Shown here piece after piece: positions 10,169 through 22,339 of a stretch of 64,000 bases of DNA (position 1 is its first letter; every line of letters starts with the position of its first letter). This DNA comes from Micropterix aruncella (lineage: Eukaryota; Arthropoda; Insecta; Lepidoptera; Micropterigidae). The position numbers were made by a program, and so were the translations under genes. The notes under the pieces are model-generated. The model was not told the origin of the DNA. It saw only the letters and a program-made list of their open reading frames with translations, and searched no databases. The DNA is taken from contig OX155980.1 of assembly GCA_944548615.1 (NCBI GenBank), positions 42,875,601 to 42,939,600 of the forward strand. The letters run 5' to 3'.

Positions 10169-10647
10169 CGTTATATTTTGACATATATCATGTATTTAAT
10201 CACTAGTTATTATTCATGCGATAAGTAAACGCATCCGTAATCATAAACCCTATAAAGACATTTGCTGATTATTCTAAACATCCGTGTCATAGGTTAAGAA
10301 AATATCGATAGTATAATATTCCACTCTTAGCATCAAGTACAATTATTTTTATGTAGATATTAACTTGCTTATCAAATTGTATAAAGGCCGGTAGCTGGCC
10401 AGAGAGACTCACGTCTAGTTCTCTGTATTATAATACTAAGTAATAAATCATCAAGGGATTACAAGAGTTTAATTCGCTACCGCGTAACACGGGTGCTAAG
10501 TTCGGCTGATTTTCGACTAGAATTTGCTGAGACATTAATAAAATATAAAAAAAACGAACAGACAAAAAGAGGAACGGGTCATGCCGATGTGTTCCACTGA
10601 ATTAAGTAAAATTGGATTAATTAGGACACTGGTCTATATGGACTGAA

Positions 10648-10770
10648 AAAAGGCTGAGATGCAAACTTCCAGGATGTAAAGGAATAGCCCAAACCGAATG
10701 TCAGAAATGTGGTGTAAACTTATGTTTTAACAAGAATAATAACTGTTTTCAAACTTTTCATACTTCCTAA
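10648..10770 (+). pseudogene. piggyBac transposase C-terminal cysteine-rich domain remnant
   Basis: The frame reads RLRCKLPGCKG...TECQKCGVNLCF...CFQTFH, the Cys-rich zinc-binding tail typical of piggyBac transposases that binds the subterminal DNA. Upstream catalytic sequence is missing or unrecognisable, so the element is non-autonomous. Confidence 0.7.
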
Positions 10771-10944
10771 CTGTTAGTATGTTTTAACACCATGATGCAC
10801 TTCTGCATCACAATGTTTTTTTCGAAAATAAATAAGTTTTCTAACGTTTGATTTGTTTCAATATTTTTCCCATTATTTATATTCGTCGTACCACCTATTA
10901 GCAATAAAAAAATATAAAAAAGTCCTTGCGCCGTAAAGGGTTAA

Positions 10945-11542
10945 TTATAAACACGATATCAGCTTACATCAACATAAACTTGACCCACATTCGACACACT
11001 ACAAATAGCTGATAGGACAATCCCAGGCCCGGAATAAATACAAAGTAATATCAAATTACCTCACCGCAGTGCCATAATAAAATAAACGCTGCACTGCGAG
11101 AATCGAAAACACGACGATGACACATTCTCGCCGAGCGACTCGACAATGCATTATAACATTACAACTCGTAATTATTTAAATATTGCCATCTTATATCATG
11201 TGTTGCTAAAATCCGTTTCAACAAGAATTTGGAAATAGCACAGTGGAAAAAGAAGATTAAATCAAAAATACTCTTCAATTATAAGAGCACTCTTCACAAT
11301 ACGAAGATCAACAAACAAGAGATAACGCTGTTCCTTGGACGAATATTCCACTCCCACTTCCTGGAAAGCAAATATCTTATCACAAAACCAATCAATTACG
11401 CAATCAGACTTTATTATTTTTGCCATTAAATGCTACATCGATTTGCACACCATTTACTGGTCCAATTAAACCGCGCTAAAACAAACAAACGTACCAATAA
11501 GCCGTAATGAAACCCTCAATAAAGACCTCCACGTGGACTTCT
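10945..11542. other. Non-coding stretch between piggyBac and hAT insertions
   Basis: Moderately A/C-rich DNA continuous in character with 13107-13970, probably the host retroelement shell split by the two insertions. The 66-codon frame at 11229-11429 has no recognisable domain. Confidence 0.3.
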
Positions 11543-11550
11543 ACAATAAT

Positions 11551-13098
11551 CAGGGGCGGACCGTGAGTTTGTGGGGGCCTGGGCTAATATTACTTGAGGG
11601 GCTGTTTAACTAATTGCCATTTTGCCAAAAATCTGCTTTCGATAATGATGTCCTAGGTCACTAGGCACACAATAGTAAAAAAGAGGACAATAAAATATTT
11701 TATTTATTTAATATGACACATAAATAAACAGCAACTGTAAGATATGAAACTTTTCGCTCAAAATAGACAAATCAATTAGCAAAACGTACTTATGGAAACG
11801 TTGAAACTTACCATTTTAAATAATGATTAATCCAGCAAACGTAAGCAGATATGTAATAATTATGTAATATAAATAATGTAAGTAAGTATTAATATTAATT
11901 GTAAAGCTAGGTAATATATTATGTAAAAAATTTACAAACATACATTACTAGTTACCCATTGACAAGGCACTAGCCTTTAGTGAGGAACTAAACTGCTATA
12001 CATAAATGTTATTTTTATAAATAAAGAAATAAATAAAAAAAAGGTATTGCAAAAGAAATGAACAGGTTATTGTGCAGGTTGTTAGTATGTATATGAATTG
12101 TAAAGCAACCCCCGCTAAAATGCTGCAAATTCCTTTATTTGCTCATCACATTGTAACTCCTTTGTTCAAACGCAATTTATAGAAAGAACTGAGAAATGAT
12201 TTAGTCGATAGTTTGACATTGTTGTCCTATATTTGTTTTTTACGTACGACACCCTGGAGAAAGCGCGCTCTGCTTCACAGCTAGTGATTGGCAACGTTAA
12301 AAATATCTTTAAGATAGTATAGCGATTTGGGAAAACATCAATAAGTTTCTTTTCATAAATTAGCATTAAAAAAAATACTGCAAGAGGTGTAAGACTCTGG
12401 ATTAGACTGTACTAAGTAAGATTTTAACTGAATGCACTCATTCTTATAAATGTTCGTCAACGTCATCTTGCAAATCCATTAAAACAAAAACTTGATATAT
12501 GTCTCATAGACTTGGCTCCATCTATTTAAATCCATAGTCAGCTTATCCAACACAACATTTAGCGTGTCTTTCCTTAATGTTTCTGCACCTAATACTGTTC
12601 CTTTATCTATAGATTTATCTGAAAATTAAAGTAATGCATCTCTTGTTTATGTCAATGTACCTATTCTGTTCCAACACTAGTACTTATCTTTTTACTTTTC
12701 TCTTCGTATTCATTTAGTTTCTGGTCTGATTGGTACCGTATGTTGCTTACAAACTCTTTTAATGCCATCATTATCCTTATTAACTTCACAAATATCTAAA
12801 CCAGGGCTCTGTAATTTTTGTTAACCATGTTGATCTCTCTAAAAATTTGTTTCAATCAAATAATTAAAATTGCGGTATTGACTTTCACCAGTATATTAAA
12901 TAAATTTGGGCGGGAATTCCCCTGGATTAGACGCGAAAAATTGATCTCAGGGTTGCCAAACTTATGATAGGATTTTTCAAATTTTATATTTTTTTGTATT
13001 CCCAATATTCTCCATTGTTTCCAATGGGGGCTGGGGCCCTTTATATCCACGGGGCCTTGGGCTGCAGCCCAAAAAGCCCTTAGATAGATCCGCGGCTG
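11551..13098 (-). mobile_element. hAT transposon with perfect 8-bp target duplication
   Basis: Identical 8-mers ACAATAAT at 11543-11550 and 13099-13106 flank ends CAGGGGCGGAC... and ...ATCCGCGGCTG, which match as hAT terminal repeats (CAGNNGCGGA). Length is 1548 bp. Inside, on the minus strand, is a decayed transposase with a recognisable C-terminal dimerisation region. The perfect duplication indicates a fairly recent insertion relative to neighbouring debris. Confidence 0.88.
12166..12366 (-). pseudogene. hAT transposase C-terminal dimerisation remnant
   Basis: Translated minus strand gives LTLPITSCEAERAFS.....K...RTTMSNYRLN, the conserved hAT C-terminal signature (P.TS..ERAFS...K...R..M...RLN), as in the ZMYM1-like hAT branch. 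The remainder of the transposase towards 13090 is interrupted by stops and deletions. The product would not be functional. Confidence 0.75.
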
Positions 13099-13106
13099 AC
13101 AATAAT

Positions 13107-13970
13107 CAATAACGAAGAATCATACAGGAATCAACATTTGAAGGGAATCAAAAATATTCATAAATAGGAGATACTCCTCACGAATCACGAAAATCGCATA
13201 CATATGCAAGACAAACGAGATACGAACGACATCGAAAACAACAAGGACAAAAAATCAGCACAATGAAACAACAGTTATAATGGACACGAGACGGACACCA
13301 AAATAAATGGATTTGCCAACCTCACCAAATACTACGCAATGTTACAAAAGCTGACAACAAATAGCCAACAAGGCATAAATAAAACAAAATATTACCCAAC
13401 CTGTTCCGTGGCGTTCCAATTCCCAAGTCAATCCTGTAAACATTCCTTACTTTCTCCTTCTCATCTACAATTCATCGATCTCATCAAAATAAAGAACATC
13501 ACAGCAATCAAACGGAACGAGGCAAAACACGGGTCTTATGAAAAACGGAAGCGGACGGAAACAAACACTCCAAGAATTATTATTTTTAAATTACAACCAT
13601 CACACGCGTAACAAGATATTTTAAATAACATTAACCATTGTAACGATACGCAAATGTACAATAGCTTACTCGCATATTAGTCATCATTTCAGTTTACATT
13701 TTTTACAATGCAATGCCATTGAGTTAAAATGTGCAATGCAAATTATTTTTTTAGCAATGCGAAATTTTTAACACGTAATCATATTTTAGAGCGTTTTACC
13801 ATGCGTTTGTTTATTTTTGGAACATTGTACACAGAGCGCATTTACATGTAGCTAGTAATACGCAAGAGTTAATCTATGGAATTATTAACTAATATTATAT
13901 AGCACATTACCTTTTTGTTTTTATCGAAAAAAGTTTTTAAAATTTTGTTTAAAAATTTCCTAGTTTATTC
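13107..13970. other. Non-coding stretch downstream of the hAT insertion
   Basis: A/C-rich then AT-rich sequence. The 90-codon frame at 13339-13611 has no recognisable domain. It ends in a purine-rich tract (TAGGAAGAGGG, 13971-13981) that could be an LTR-element polypurine tract. Confidence 0.3.
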
Positions 13971-13984
13971 TAGGAAGAGGGCCA

Positions 13985-14350
13985 TGTAACGGTTAGCACC
14001 ATATATAATTTTGCGACTACCAATAAATTCACACGGTAACATTTTTCGCAAGAATTCTGTTTGACCTAATTTATAGCACAATTAATCAGAATTCACAAAC
14101 GTGTCTTTCGCGCTCAGCATTTTTTAAACATTTCTTTCATATATGAATGTACAGCCTGACGTCATGCTGAACTTTTCAACGTCAAAATGTTGGCTTTATA
14201 AACCGCAATTTTTCATATATAAAATCACTCTTTCACTGACATCGACTACTTACTCTGGTAAGCGTCTCTCTGTATATATTAATCGAATATTAAATTGTTC
14301 AAATACTAATGTTTGTGTTTCTCTACTCTCTTGTCGTAGATGCTGGGTGT
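13985..14350 (+). mobile_element. LTR-like terminal segment with TATA box
   Basis: It starts TGTAACGGTTAGC three bases after the purine tract AGGAAGAGGG. The first about 120 bases are repeated at 76-182. TATAAA-type boxes lie at 14195 and in CATATATAAAATCACTC (about 14213), followed by an initiator-like TCACTGACATCG. The 3' limit is uncertain; I place it near TGGGTGTGGCGGTAC. ORFs overlapping here on both strands look fortuitous. Confidence 0.4.
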
Positions 14351-16280
14351 GGCGGTACTTAATTGTAATATTTATTTTATTGCAAGATCGAGAAATTATT
14401 TTTATAATATTTAATTCTCCCCTGTTCCCAGCGTTGAAGTATGGTCCGATGATTTCCCCTTTCTCTCTACCACGAATAATTAGGCGAGAAAGCAAAACAA
14501 TGCCTACATTCACAGATTTTATGTCAGAAACATCCTTAATAGGAAAAGGGAGTATTTTTTCATTTTCTTTATTTATCATGACCTTTTATCGAGAGTTCTT
14601 TGGTACAATATTATGACTGCAGAGACGATAATTCAAAGGTATGAAAATTGTGGATTATTGATTGCATACCATAAAGAATTTTCTCCTGTTTACATTCCTT
14701 CGCCGCGGCAGCGAACTCTGTCGGAAATATTCTGAAAATTTCTGTATTGATATCTCTGATATAGAGTGGGCCCAAGTACGATAGTTATGGATTTTGTACG
14801 GTAATCGCGAGAGCACAGAGAGAACACTTGTACAAATAGGACGGGCTACCATTTTCTCCCAGCGGCAACTTAGTTCATTAAACGTGTGAAATGAGCGACG
14901 CAACGCGCAATCGAGCATCGGTTAAAAATCAATGCGATTGCATCAAATCAAGACTGTCGCAGTACTAGTTCTTTATCGCTCCAAATTCTTTATAGCTCCA
15001 TGTTCAGAGATTTTAAAGTAGTAAAGTTTTTCTTAGATGTTTAGGTATTTTGTAAAACTATTAGTAGTATAGTAGTAACCGTACTACTAAAAATGTGTCT
15101 TGATAGATAGATTCACATATACATAGTAATTCGATTGAAGATGATTCAAAACGTCGAGATTTTTTTATAGTTTGCGGCGAGTGCCTAACGTTCTTCCATT
15201 TCATTACAACATACGAGTTGTTATTTTTCCATACTCACCAATTTGAATCTTGTTATCGAATTTTAATATAATATCATAATTCACCCTTTTTTCAAAATTA
15301 CTGATATTCCTTTGACCTTGTCTTATTTTGTTTTTCGTGTGTGGAATCATTGAAAAGTCAAAAATCCCCTTATTTACATAAATTATATTGACGCCTTACG
15401 ATTACAAAACTAAAATATAAATTTTAAACATCCACGTTTTTATATTGTTAACCCATCATATTGTAATATCTTTTCCGTCTATCCTACAGTTCTGCCTAAA
15501 TAATTCCACGAAAATATTTACTGGGAGAAAAAACACAGTTATGTAGTTGTTAGCTCTGGAGGAGTAGTCGTCCACGCGCTAAAACTACATAGGAAAATTT
15601 GTCTAGTTATTGTGCCCTGCAGACAGGCTGGGATTAACTAGATATCGAACATATTATCGCGTCTTAGTATTACTAAGAAAAGAGTCCAGACAACAAGGGT
15701 ATATTACGTGACATAGGATTGCTATACGAATATCTGCAGGCACCTGTGCATCCTAGATACGGAATAGATTAAAGCTGAAGCTCATTTTATATTTATCAAA
15801 TAACTTTAAATTTTAGTGGGAGTAGGATTACAGTAATCTAGTTGTAAGAGACTACAGAGTTTTTAGATCCTCTGACAAACTTAAAAACGCCAATTTTCGA
15901 GATATCGAGTTGTAATGTCAAAGCGAAGTTGTAATGTCGTCGTAGTAGTATGGCAACAAAGACGGCACCCAGTAATGTATAATGTATAATGCGTAATGTA
16001 TAATGCATACACCACAAATGAACCTATCCTGTGTTATTTATTGGTTTGATGGCTTCCGTCCTGTAAAATTCAACCTCAAAATACAAGTCAAAAAAGTATT
16101 TTTTTCTTCATAAAACGAAATTTAGTCCCGCTAACCGTACGATAATAACAGAGGGGCAATGATGAATGAACGTCTCGTCTCTTTCTAGTCTATAATCACG
16201 GCGGGTACATTCCTAAAATTAGCGTCGGCCAACCGAGGTTTTCGCTTCTATTATGATGTTTTGCGGTCGTTTCGAGTTTA
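14351..16280. other. Intergenic DNA without recognised genes
   Basis: Mostly AT-rich. A short AATGTATA-type repeat lies at 15970-16008. Open frames at 14143-14616 and 14655-14918 show no domain or splice logic. Nothing else supported. Confidence 0.4.
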
Positions 16281-16284
16281 CGCA

Positions 16285-16545
16285 GAGTCTAAGAGCGTTA
16301 CAAAGATTGTCGGGTCAGGAGGCGAGCGCTCCGCGGCGCCCGCGCGCGTCCCGCCGCTAGCCGCCGCGACCCGACAGACGACCGACGACCGACCCCATGA
16401 ATGAGTTGTATGGTCACGTGACCGCCCTTCATTCGCAGCGATGGCGCCAAACGCCCTGAGCTCGGTGAGTCTCTCGCATTGCTTGGTCCCCGGCGGCGTT
16501 CGACGCGCCGCCCGACAAAGAAACAAGGGGCATCGGTAATTAGCG
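16285..16545. promoter_or_regulatory. CpG-rich island with palindromic E-box, candidate promoter
   Basis: A sharp GC/CpG-rich block in otherwise AT-rich DNA (GGCGCCCGCGCGCGTCCCG). It has a 12-bp palindrome GGTCACGTGACC at 16412-16423 (E-box of the USF/MITF/TFE type) and an ATG at 16441 reading eight codons to a consensus donor CTCG|GTGAGT at 16465. It could be the first exon and promoter of rno, 21.8 kb upstream of its coding start, or of a gene on the other strand. Confidence 0.4.
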
Positions 16546-18380
16546 TCGCATCCCTCTCAAACGGCTTTGGCTAATGAAAATTTTCTGGACACCTCTAAAG
16601 TCACGTCAGTCGGGTCAAAACAGTGCTGCTCGGAGATGGCCAACCGATCCCTCATGATTATGGGATAGCGAGTACTTATATCATATACGAGTATTCGATA
16701 CTCGAAATAGATACATGTTATTTACTATCTCGCCGTATGAAAGCATTGATGACAAACCATACTTAGGCCTGTTTTTCTAAAGGAGAATGCCGGTTTGGTC
16801 CCATCTCTAAATGATTGATGATTTATATGTATAATTTGTCGAGCATCTACAGGTTAGGTACTACTATGGCTCCATAGTTAGGTACTACTGTTTCTTAAAA
16901 TAAGCTCACCTTTTCTTAAGAATAAAGCGTATTATTATTATTATTATTATTAGTACTTTTTTATTTATTTAAGTTATTTTATTCATACAGAATGCATATT
17001 GGCATAGTTACAATGTCTACCGTAAAAACAATAATTAGATAAAATCGAAATAAACCTCTACTTTTAGCAAAAATCTTTACGTCAACGTAATCGACGTGTA
17101 TCTAATTAGACCCAGAACGATATGTACTTAAACATGCAAGATTTTCGCGTTATATTTTATGAAACAAATAAAAGTAGTAAAAAAACAGTAGACAATTAAC
17201 TATCAGTAATCCAAACAATGTTACATATGTAATATGTATATAGAAAAAATATAAATATAATGTCCAGAATGTGATCATTCACTAATATATTGACTGTTTT
17301 TGTTTTGTAACATATTAATAAAACTACAAAACACATTTTAATGAAACAAAAATAATATTTTTACAAACTTTTTCTTATAGAAGCCATTTTGAAAATCTAA
17401 TATTTTAATTCCCATGAAAACCTCTTATTCCGAAAGCCAAACTAACTTATAATCGGCATTTATAAATTACAGAATTTACTTAAATGTATGTACATTGTGT
17501 TCGATTGGATATTTCATCAAATTGTCTGCTAAAAAATATAGTTCAAATATGTAAGACATCAGTTAGTAAAGTTTAACACCAAAGCTTCCGTGATCTGGAC
17601 GAGTAGATATTTTGTTGTAAGCTAATCGATATGATAATTTCGTTCTGCTTATCGTTCGTAATTATTTCGGTAACATTAGAAGACGACCTGATGAGTAATT
17701 TTTGCAACGTTACCGTAAATGTTGTATACGACGTCATTCTCTATCGCCTTTCGTTTAAAATTCGAACGTGGCATGCCAAAGTGGTAGAGATATGACGTTA
17801 TCTCGCATACAACATTTTCCCTGCCGATTCAAAAATCATATCCCCAGTATCTACAATCCAGTTTCTGGAGGTCGGAAAGTTATAAACTCATCGTTAATAA
17901 TTTATTTATTTATTTATTTATTTCTCAAGAAAACATACAGCGTTGCTTTAAACAATTTTACATCGGTGATGGTAACAATGAATGTAAGGCTGTTAACTTC
18001 TTTTCAACGTTTTACAATAAATGATTAGCAATTTTAATTAATTTTATCTAAAAGTGGAGGATCGGGAGGAGTAGGGATTGAAGGGAAATGGCTTGTATTT
18101 ATACATACATACATCAATATACATACACAAATGCATACATCAATAAAATACGTACGTATAAAATTCAGATCATAAATAAAATACAGAAAATAAATACATA
18201 CATCCATAAGTTTACAAAAAAATATTTTAAATTAAACTCCGTGCTCATTTTCTATTGTTCTATATAATTCTATTATAAAAGCAGATGTATTATATAAATT
18301 AATATCTATATGTTGGAACCTAGTATTATATAAGGCCATAAGACGATAAATAAGGGCATTTCGTGCATAGTTTGTATTTG
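16546..18380. other. AT-rich intergenic DNA
   Basis: A simple TTA repeat at 16931-16951, a TTTA repeat at 17900-17925 and a TACA-rich stretch at 18100-18200 that may be the 3' tail of the minus-strand LINE that follows. No gene recognised. Confidence 0.4.
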
Positions 18381-18384
18381 CGCG

Positions 18385-18842
18385 TTACAATTCGAATGTT
18401 CGAGGAGCCCTAATGGTTCGAGGTGGAACGAAAAATGATAGGTTTTCCACGAGGTATCGGCTGTCGATGCTATTATTAATTATTTTATAAAGGAAAACCA
18501 TATCCGCAACCGTGCGCCTGTCCTCGAGCGAGTGAAGATGGAAGTGTCTCAGTCTGCTATCATAAGACTGAAGTCCTAGATATTGCCGATAGTTAAGATG
18601 CCTCAAGAATCTCTTCTGGACTCCCTTAATTCTCATTTTATAGATGCTGTATTGCGGGTTCCAGATAGATGACGCAAATTCTAAAACACTACGGACGTAA
18701 GCACAATATATGAAGTAATAGGGTTAGAATTTGTAAACGGCTTAGAAATCCTTGTGATTAAGCCCAACGTTTTTATTGCTTTACCAACCATACTCTCGAT
18801 GTGTTGGTTGAATGACATTTTTGCGTCTAATATCACACCAAG
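18385..18842 (-). pseudogene. LINE reverse-transcriptase C-terminal region
   Basis: Translation over one frameshift gives DLGVILDAKMSFNQHIE...KAIKTLGLI, then EFASSIWNPQY, RIKGVQKRFLRHLNYRQYLG and FFVPPR.IRAPRTFEL. This order is diagnostic of CR1/Jockey-clade ORF2 downstream of the RT palm. A stop or frameshift lies near 18690. Confidence 0.8.
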
Positions 18843-18983
18843 ATCCCATTTTTGTGCATCTTAAATTTCTCAATCATAACATTAATTAGTGCAGGAGAAA
18901 ACCACCTGGGGTAACAGGATTTGCGGGATCTACGATGGGGAACATATTTCTCGATAGCTTCGTTGATGACTGTATAGAATAAG

Positions 18984-19427
18984 TCAACCGCGGGAATCAA
19001 CAGAACGAACTGATTGATTAATTATGGTATAATCAGCGATATCAAATCGGGGAATCGAGCGGGATTTTTCTCGCAAGGGAGCCGACAGCGCATTACACAA
19101 TTTTACATAAAGAGAAGGGTGGTGGGCATCTTCGGGTATGAACGGGTCTGATGCTCGAGTCACCTGAACTTCAACGGTAGAGAGAACCAAATCTAGACAA
19201 CGACTTCTTTCGTTCAAAAATCTGTTATATTGATCGAGACCTGCAAACGACAAGGCGTCCACAAATGAAGCGCTGATAGTATCCAATGTGCCCCCCACTC
19301 GCAGGCCGACACTATCGGACGAGTTAACCCTGTCGATGAGAGGGAAGTTAAAGTCTCCAAGGACCAGAAATGTATCCGCGGGGTGCCTGTCTCTCAATGA
19401 TATAAGAGAATCAAGAAAGGTATCCAA
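18984..19427 (-). pseudogene. LINE ORF2 endonuclease domain, N-terminally truncated
   Basis: A 147-residue frame with FLVLGDFNFPLI (catalytic Asp/Asn), CLDLVLST and PEDAHHPSL (catalytic Asp-His), the AP-endonuclease-type motifs of non-LTR retrotransposons. The first about 100 residues of the domain are missing and the frame is then cut before RT. Confidence 0.85.
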
Positions 19428-20040
19428 ATAGATTTGTTGGGTCGTACATCGCGATCGGAAAAGAGTATATCGAAGATATCCATTTTGCGCTGGTTTTGAT
19501 TCCTTTTCGCGAGCGAGGGCCGATAAGATTTTTCCTTAATGTCCTTTCCCTAAACTTCACAATTATGGACTTCGGTCTGTCCGACTGGGGATTCCGTTGA
19601 GCGACGCGGGTGATACAATCAATGTTTACGTTAGCGGAAACGTTCAGCTCGTTGCAAATTGAGGCCATTATGTCGCGGAGATTTTAATTTTTAGATTCGG
19701 GAATTCCATTTATCTCCAGATTCTGCCACCTAGAGCGCTGTTTACTAAAGTTGGCAACTATTTCGATTTTCTTAATATTCATTTCCTATGATTGAATTTT
19801 AGCTTCCATGTCCTCGAATTTCATAATTATGGAATCTTGCTTCTCAACTCTCACCTCGATATCGTCTAGCCTCTTGTTGTTAAATTCTATTGCTGCTCTC
19901 AGCTCAAGAAATTCACTTTAATTTCGCGAATATACTGACGAATGGACGGAAGGCTTTTGAGTTCTTTCAGTTCCTCTCGCATTTCTTTTATAATGTGAAA
20001 TTAGGCGATTCCGGGGTGTTGGATACGACTGCGAAGGTTC

Positions 20041-20334
20041 TTAGCGGCTGTAATTCAGGTGCGAAAGGTGCTGAGTAGTGCATTTCGAGCATTTTAATTT
20101 TGATCGGCGTTCTTTATTCATCCTCGTATATGCATCATCACCGATGCCTATACTGTGTAGATGGTACTTCAGCTTGCACGAATTGCATGTAACTACCATC
20201 TTATCAGATGATATGGCTTCATTACATTGATTGCAATCCATTCCGATGGATAAAATAATAAACTCTTTTAGCTCGCCGAGAACAAAATTCAATGAAATTG
20301 TTGATGACCCATGCGTCGTGTAATAACGGTGCAA
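20041..20334 (-). pseudogene. LINE ORF1 with PHD-like zinc finger
   Basis: The frame contains MDCNQC...CNSCKLKYHLHSIGI...LKCSKC, a Cys2-Cys2-His-Cys2 pattern like the PHD-type finger at the N-terminus of ORF1 in insect CR1-like LINEs. The start is taken at the MDCNQC methionine (about 20241); upstream codons are probably 5' UTR. Downstream ORF1 (19668-19440) carries a basic K.I.VKFR...RK.L...RKG region of the RNA-binding part. Confidence 0.65.
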
Positions 20335-20444
20335 ATAAACACGCGAGAATAGATTAAATGACAGACGTGCGAGTGATACTCAGTAATGTCAACGTGCAAA
20401 GAACTGACGCTTGGTATACAAATTATATTAGAAAAGAAACTTAC

Positions 20445-20532
20445 ACTGCAATTGACCGCGGTGAGAATCGAACCCTAGACCTCCGTGCCAGTATCTAGCT
20501 GCAATGACCACTCGCCCACCGTCCGATATAAT
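20445..20532 (-). repeat. tRNA-derived SINE head
   Basis: The minus strand shows an A-box-like TGGGCGAGTGG and, about 40 bases on, a B-box-like GGTTCGATTCTC: the two parts of an RNA polymerase III promoter, tRNA spaced. The flanks do not form a good acceptor stem, so I call a SINE head or tRNA pseudogene rather than a tRNA. Confidence 0.55.
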
Positions 20533-20539
20533 AGCAGCG

Positions 20540-22335
20540 GTTGAAATGCGTATAATTTTCGAGCAAAATTTGGATTCTCGGAACGTAGGATATGTATATT
20601 ATTGTCCGCTTCACTGAATCACAGAATTAGTAAATAAAATTAGAGATTGTACATACATAAATAAGAGTCCGCGCACATCACAATAACCATCAAAATTGTC
20701 ACAATTTCCGTATCGGTTGGTAATGATATCGAGAAAGACAAATCATTTTGTGCCACTAATTGATATTTAAAACAAAGAGCGTAGATTTTTGACGTCTGTA
20801 CGGTGTAATGACTAGTTGTATAATAGCACATTATTATAAGATCCTTGTGACATTTTGATTTAGGTATCCATGCATTGTCGCATATGATTCTTTTTTGCAA
20901 CTCTTTTGATGAGTAGGTACATTGTTCGAGTGGGTTTATTGACATTATTTTTAGTGTCTTTAAAACATTGGACTATTTTTTGTAATTCATATTATGTGTG
21001 TAATAAATACTGCGTCTGTAGGTAGCGCACGCGTGCGTAAAACATATGCTTGATTTGCGAACTTTGCAGCGATACTATATCTCGATATTTATAGCAGCGG
21101 CAGCTGCCGCGCAGGTTAAGCGCGCACTGCGGTAAAATTCCGTGCGTTTTATTTTCGGGAAATCTGTGACCTATAAGAACTACGTGAAAACGCGCGCACT
21201 AGGTACGGGAAAAAATCGGCCCTAGTTTAAATTCTGTGGAATTATTGCGGTATAGGAACATTTATCAGAAATCGAAAAAAATAAAGAAATACTACTAGAT
21301 CGATCATTGTAATGCTAAATTTTAAAGATAAAAGCTGCAGACGCGTAAAATTTCATAACAAAATTTACATACAAACGTTTTTTAAACTCAGTTTTTAAGA
21401 TTGTTTAAAAAAACTATTCTACTCTACCGCCAAATAGGTGTTTATGTATTATTTAAAAAAAAAACTAACTTAGCCTACCTAAATGTATCGGTTTGATGCT
21501 TTTTTGACTACCTATATATCGCTTATTTATTGAGACCGAATAAAGATTATTGCAGATTCGGAAAATTCTGTGGATTACTGCAGCATGGCTGCGGTGTGTC
21601 ACCGCACGGCTTTTCCCACACTATTGAGTTATATAGAACCCCGCGCACGGCGGAAATTATCACGCAGATCGCCAGTAAAGATTTGCATAGACATTGTTAG
21701 GTGTCATCAAGTGGAGTTTTGCTTTTTGTTGCTTAACGATTAATAAGAAAGTGAAATATTATCGGTTAATGTGATTTTCATCGTAAAAATAGCAATGTTG
21801 AAATTCTCGCTTCTATACTGACTCTTTTAATTACACAAATTAAAGTTGGGCAATGTTGGGAAAAACTATAGTTATTGTCGCTGCTGGCGTAATGCAACAT
21901 GCTGTTATAGTACCAAATGAGTATTTTTTGTATTTTATGTAATATATGTTATGAGACAGAATAAAGCAGGTATTTTCTGGATTTTTGGCGATACATCAAA
22001 GGTAAAAAAGCACTATAAAAATGAATATTATTCCTTGTAGATACGTGACCAGACATACCTAATGTTATTCTTACTTGTAAATTTAATTTCAAATATTGCG
22101 AATAAAATCCTGTTTTGCCAACAAAATAAAACAAAAACCATTTCCGCTAGGAAATGATACGTTACGTTAGGAATTCAAAATCCGACATTTTATACGACTT
22201 TATTCTTCTTTATTCAATTAGTGATAATTTTAATTTAATTTCCATTAGTGGCATATTAGTTAATTTTCTAAATCGGCGCTGTTTCGTATTATTTTCCCGT
22301 TAGTCGGTAGGTAACGGTTCCAACCCAAACGCATA
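20540..22335. other. Intergenic DNA, unassigned
   Basis: A GC-richer patch at 21030-21230 (GCACGCGTGCG, GCGGCAGCTGCCGCGC, AAACGCGCGC) may be an old element. The rest is AT-rich. The frames at 20640-20945 and 21949-22134 have no recognisable domain. Confidence 0.3.
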
Positions 22336-22339
22336 TTCT

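Larger units (their letters stand above)
9353..10940. mobile_element. piggyBac-family element with perfect termini
   Basis: TTAA at 9349-9352 and 10941-10944 flank perfect 13-bp terminal inverted repeats (CCCTTTACGGCGC / GCGCCGTAAAGGG). Subterminal GATGCA.CATCA words occur on both sides (about 9730 and 10790). Length is 1588 bp, shorter than an autonomous element. It keeps a transposase C-terminal zinc-finger remnant near the right end and contains a LINE fragment. Confidence 0.9.
18385..20334 (-). mobile_element. CR1/Jockey-like LINE, internally deleted
   Basis: Read on the minus strand, the order is ORF1 zinc finger (20334-20041), ORF1 C-terminal part (19668-19440), ORF2 endonuclease (19427-18984), then after a deletion the reverse-transcriptase C-terminal end (about 18840-18385). 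The EN N-terminus and the entire RT palm, including the catalytic FADD-type motif, are absent. The EN segment ends ..PRWFSP and is followed within about 60 bases by DLGVILD, which normally lie hundreds of residues apart. The element is about 2 kb and non-functional. Confidence 0.8.

Noticed and set aside
14143..14616. 157-codon plus and 109-codon minus frames overlapping in the LTR-like region
   Set aside because: They overlap each other and the TATA-containing segment, and neither resembles a protein family.
20445..20532. Intact tRNA gene on the minus strand
   Set aside because: Pol III boxes are present, but a convincing acceptor stem and cloverleaf are not; kept as SINE head.
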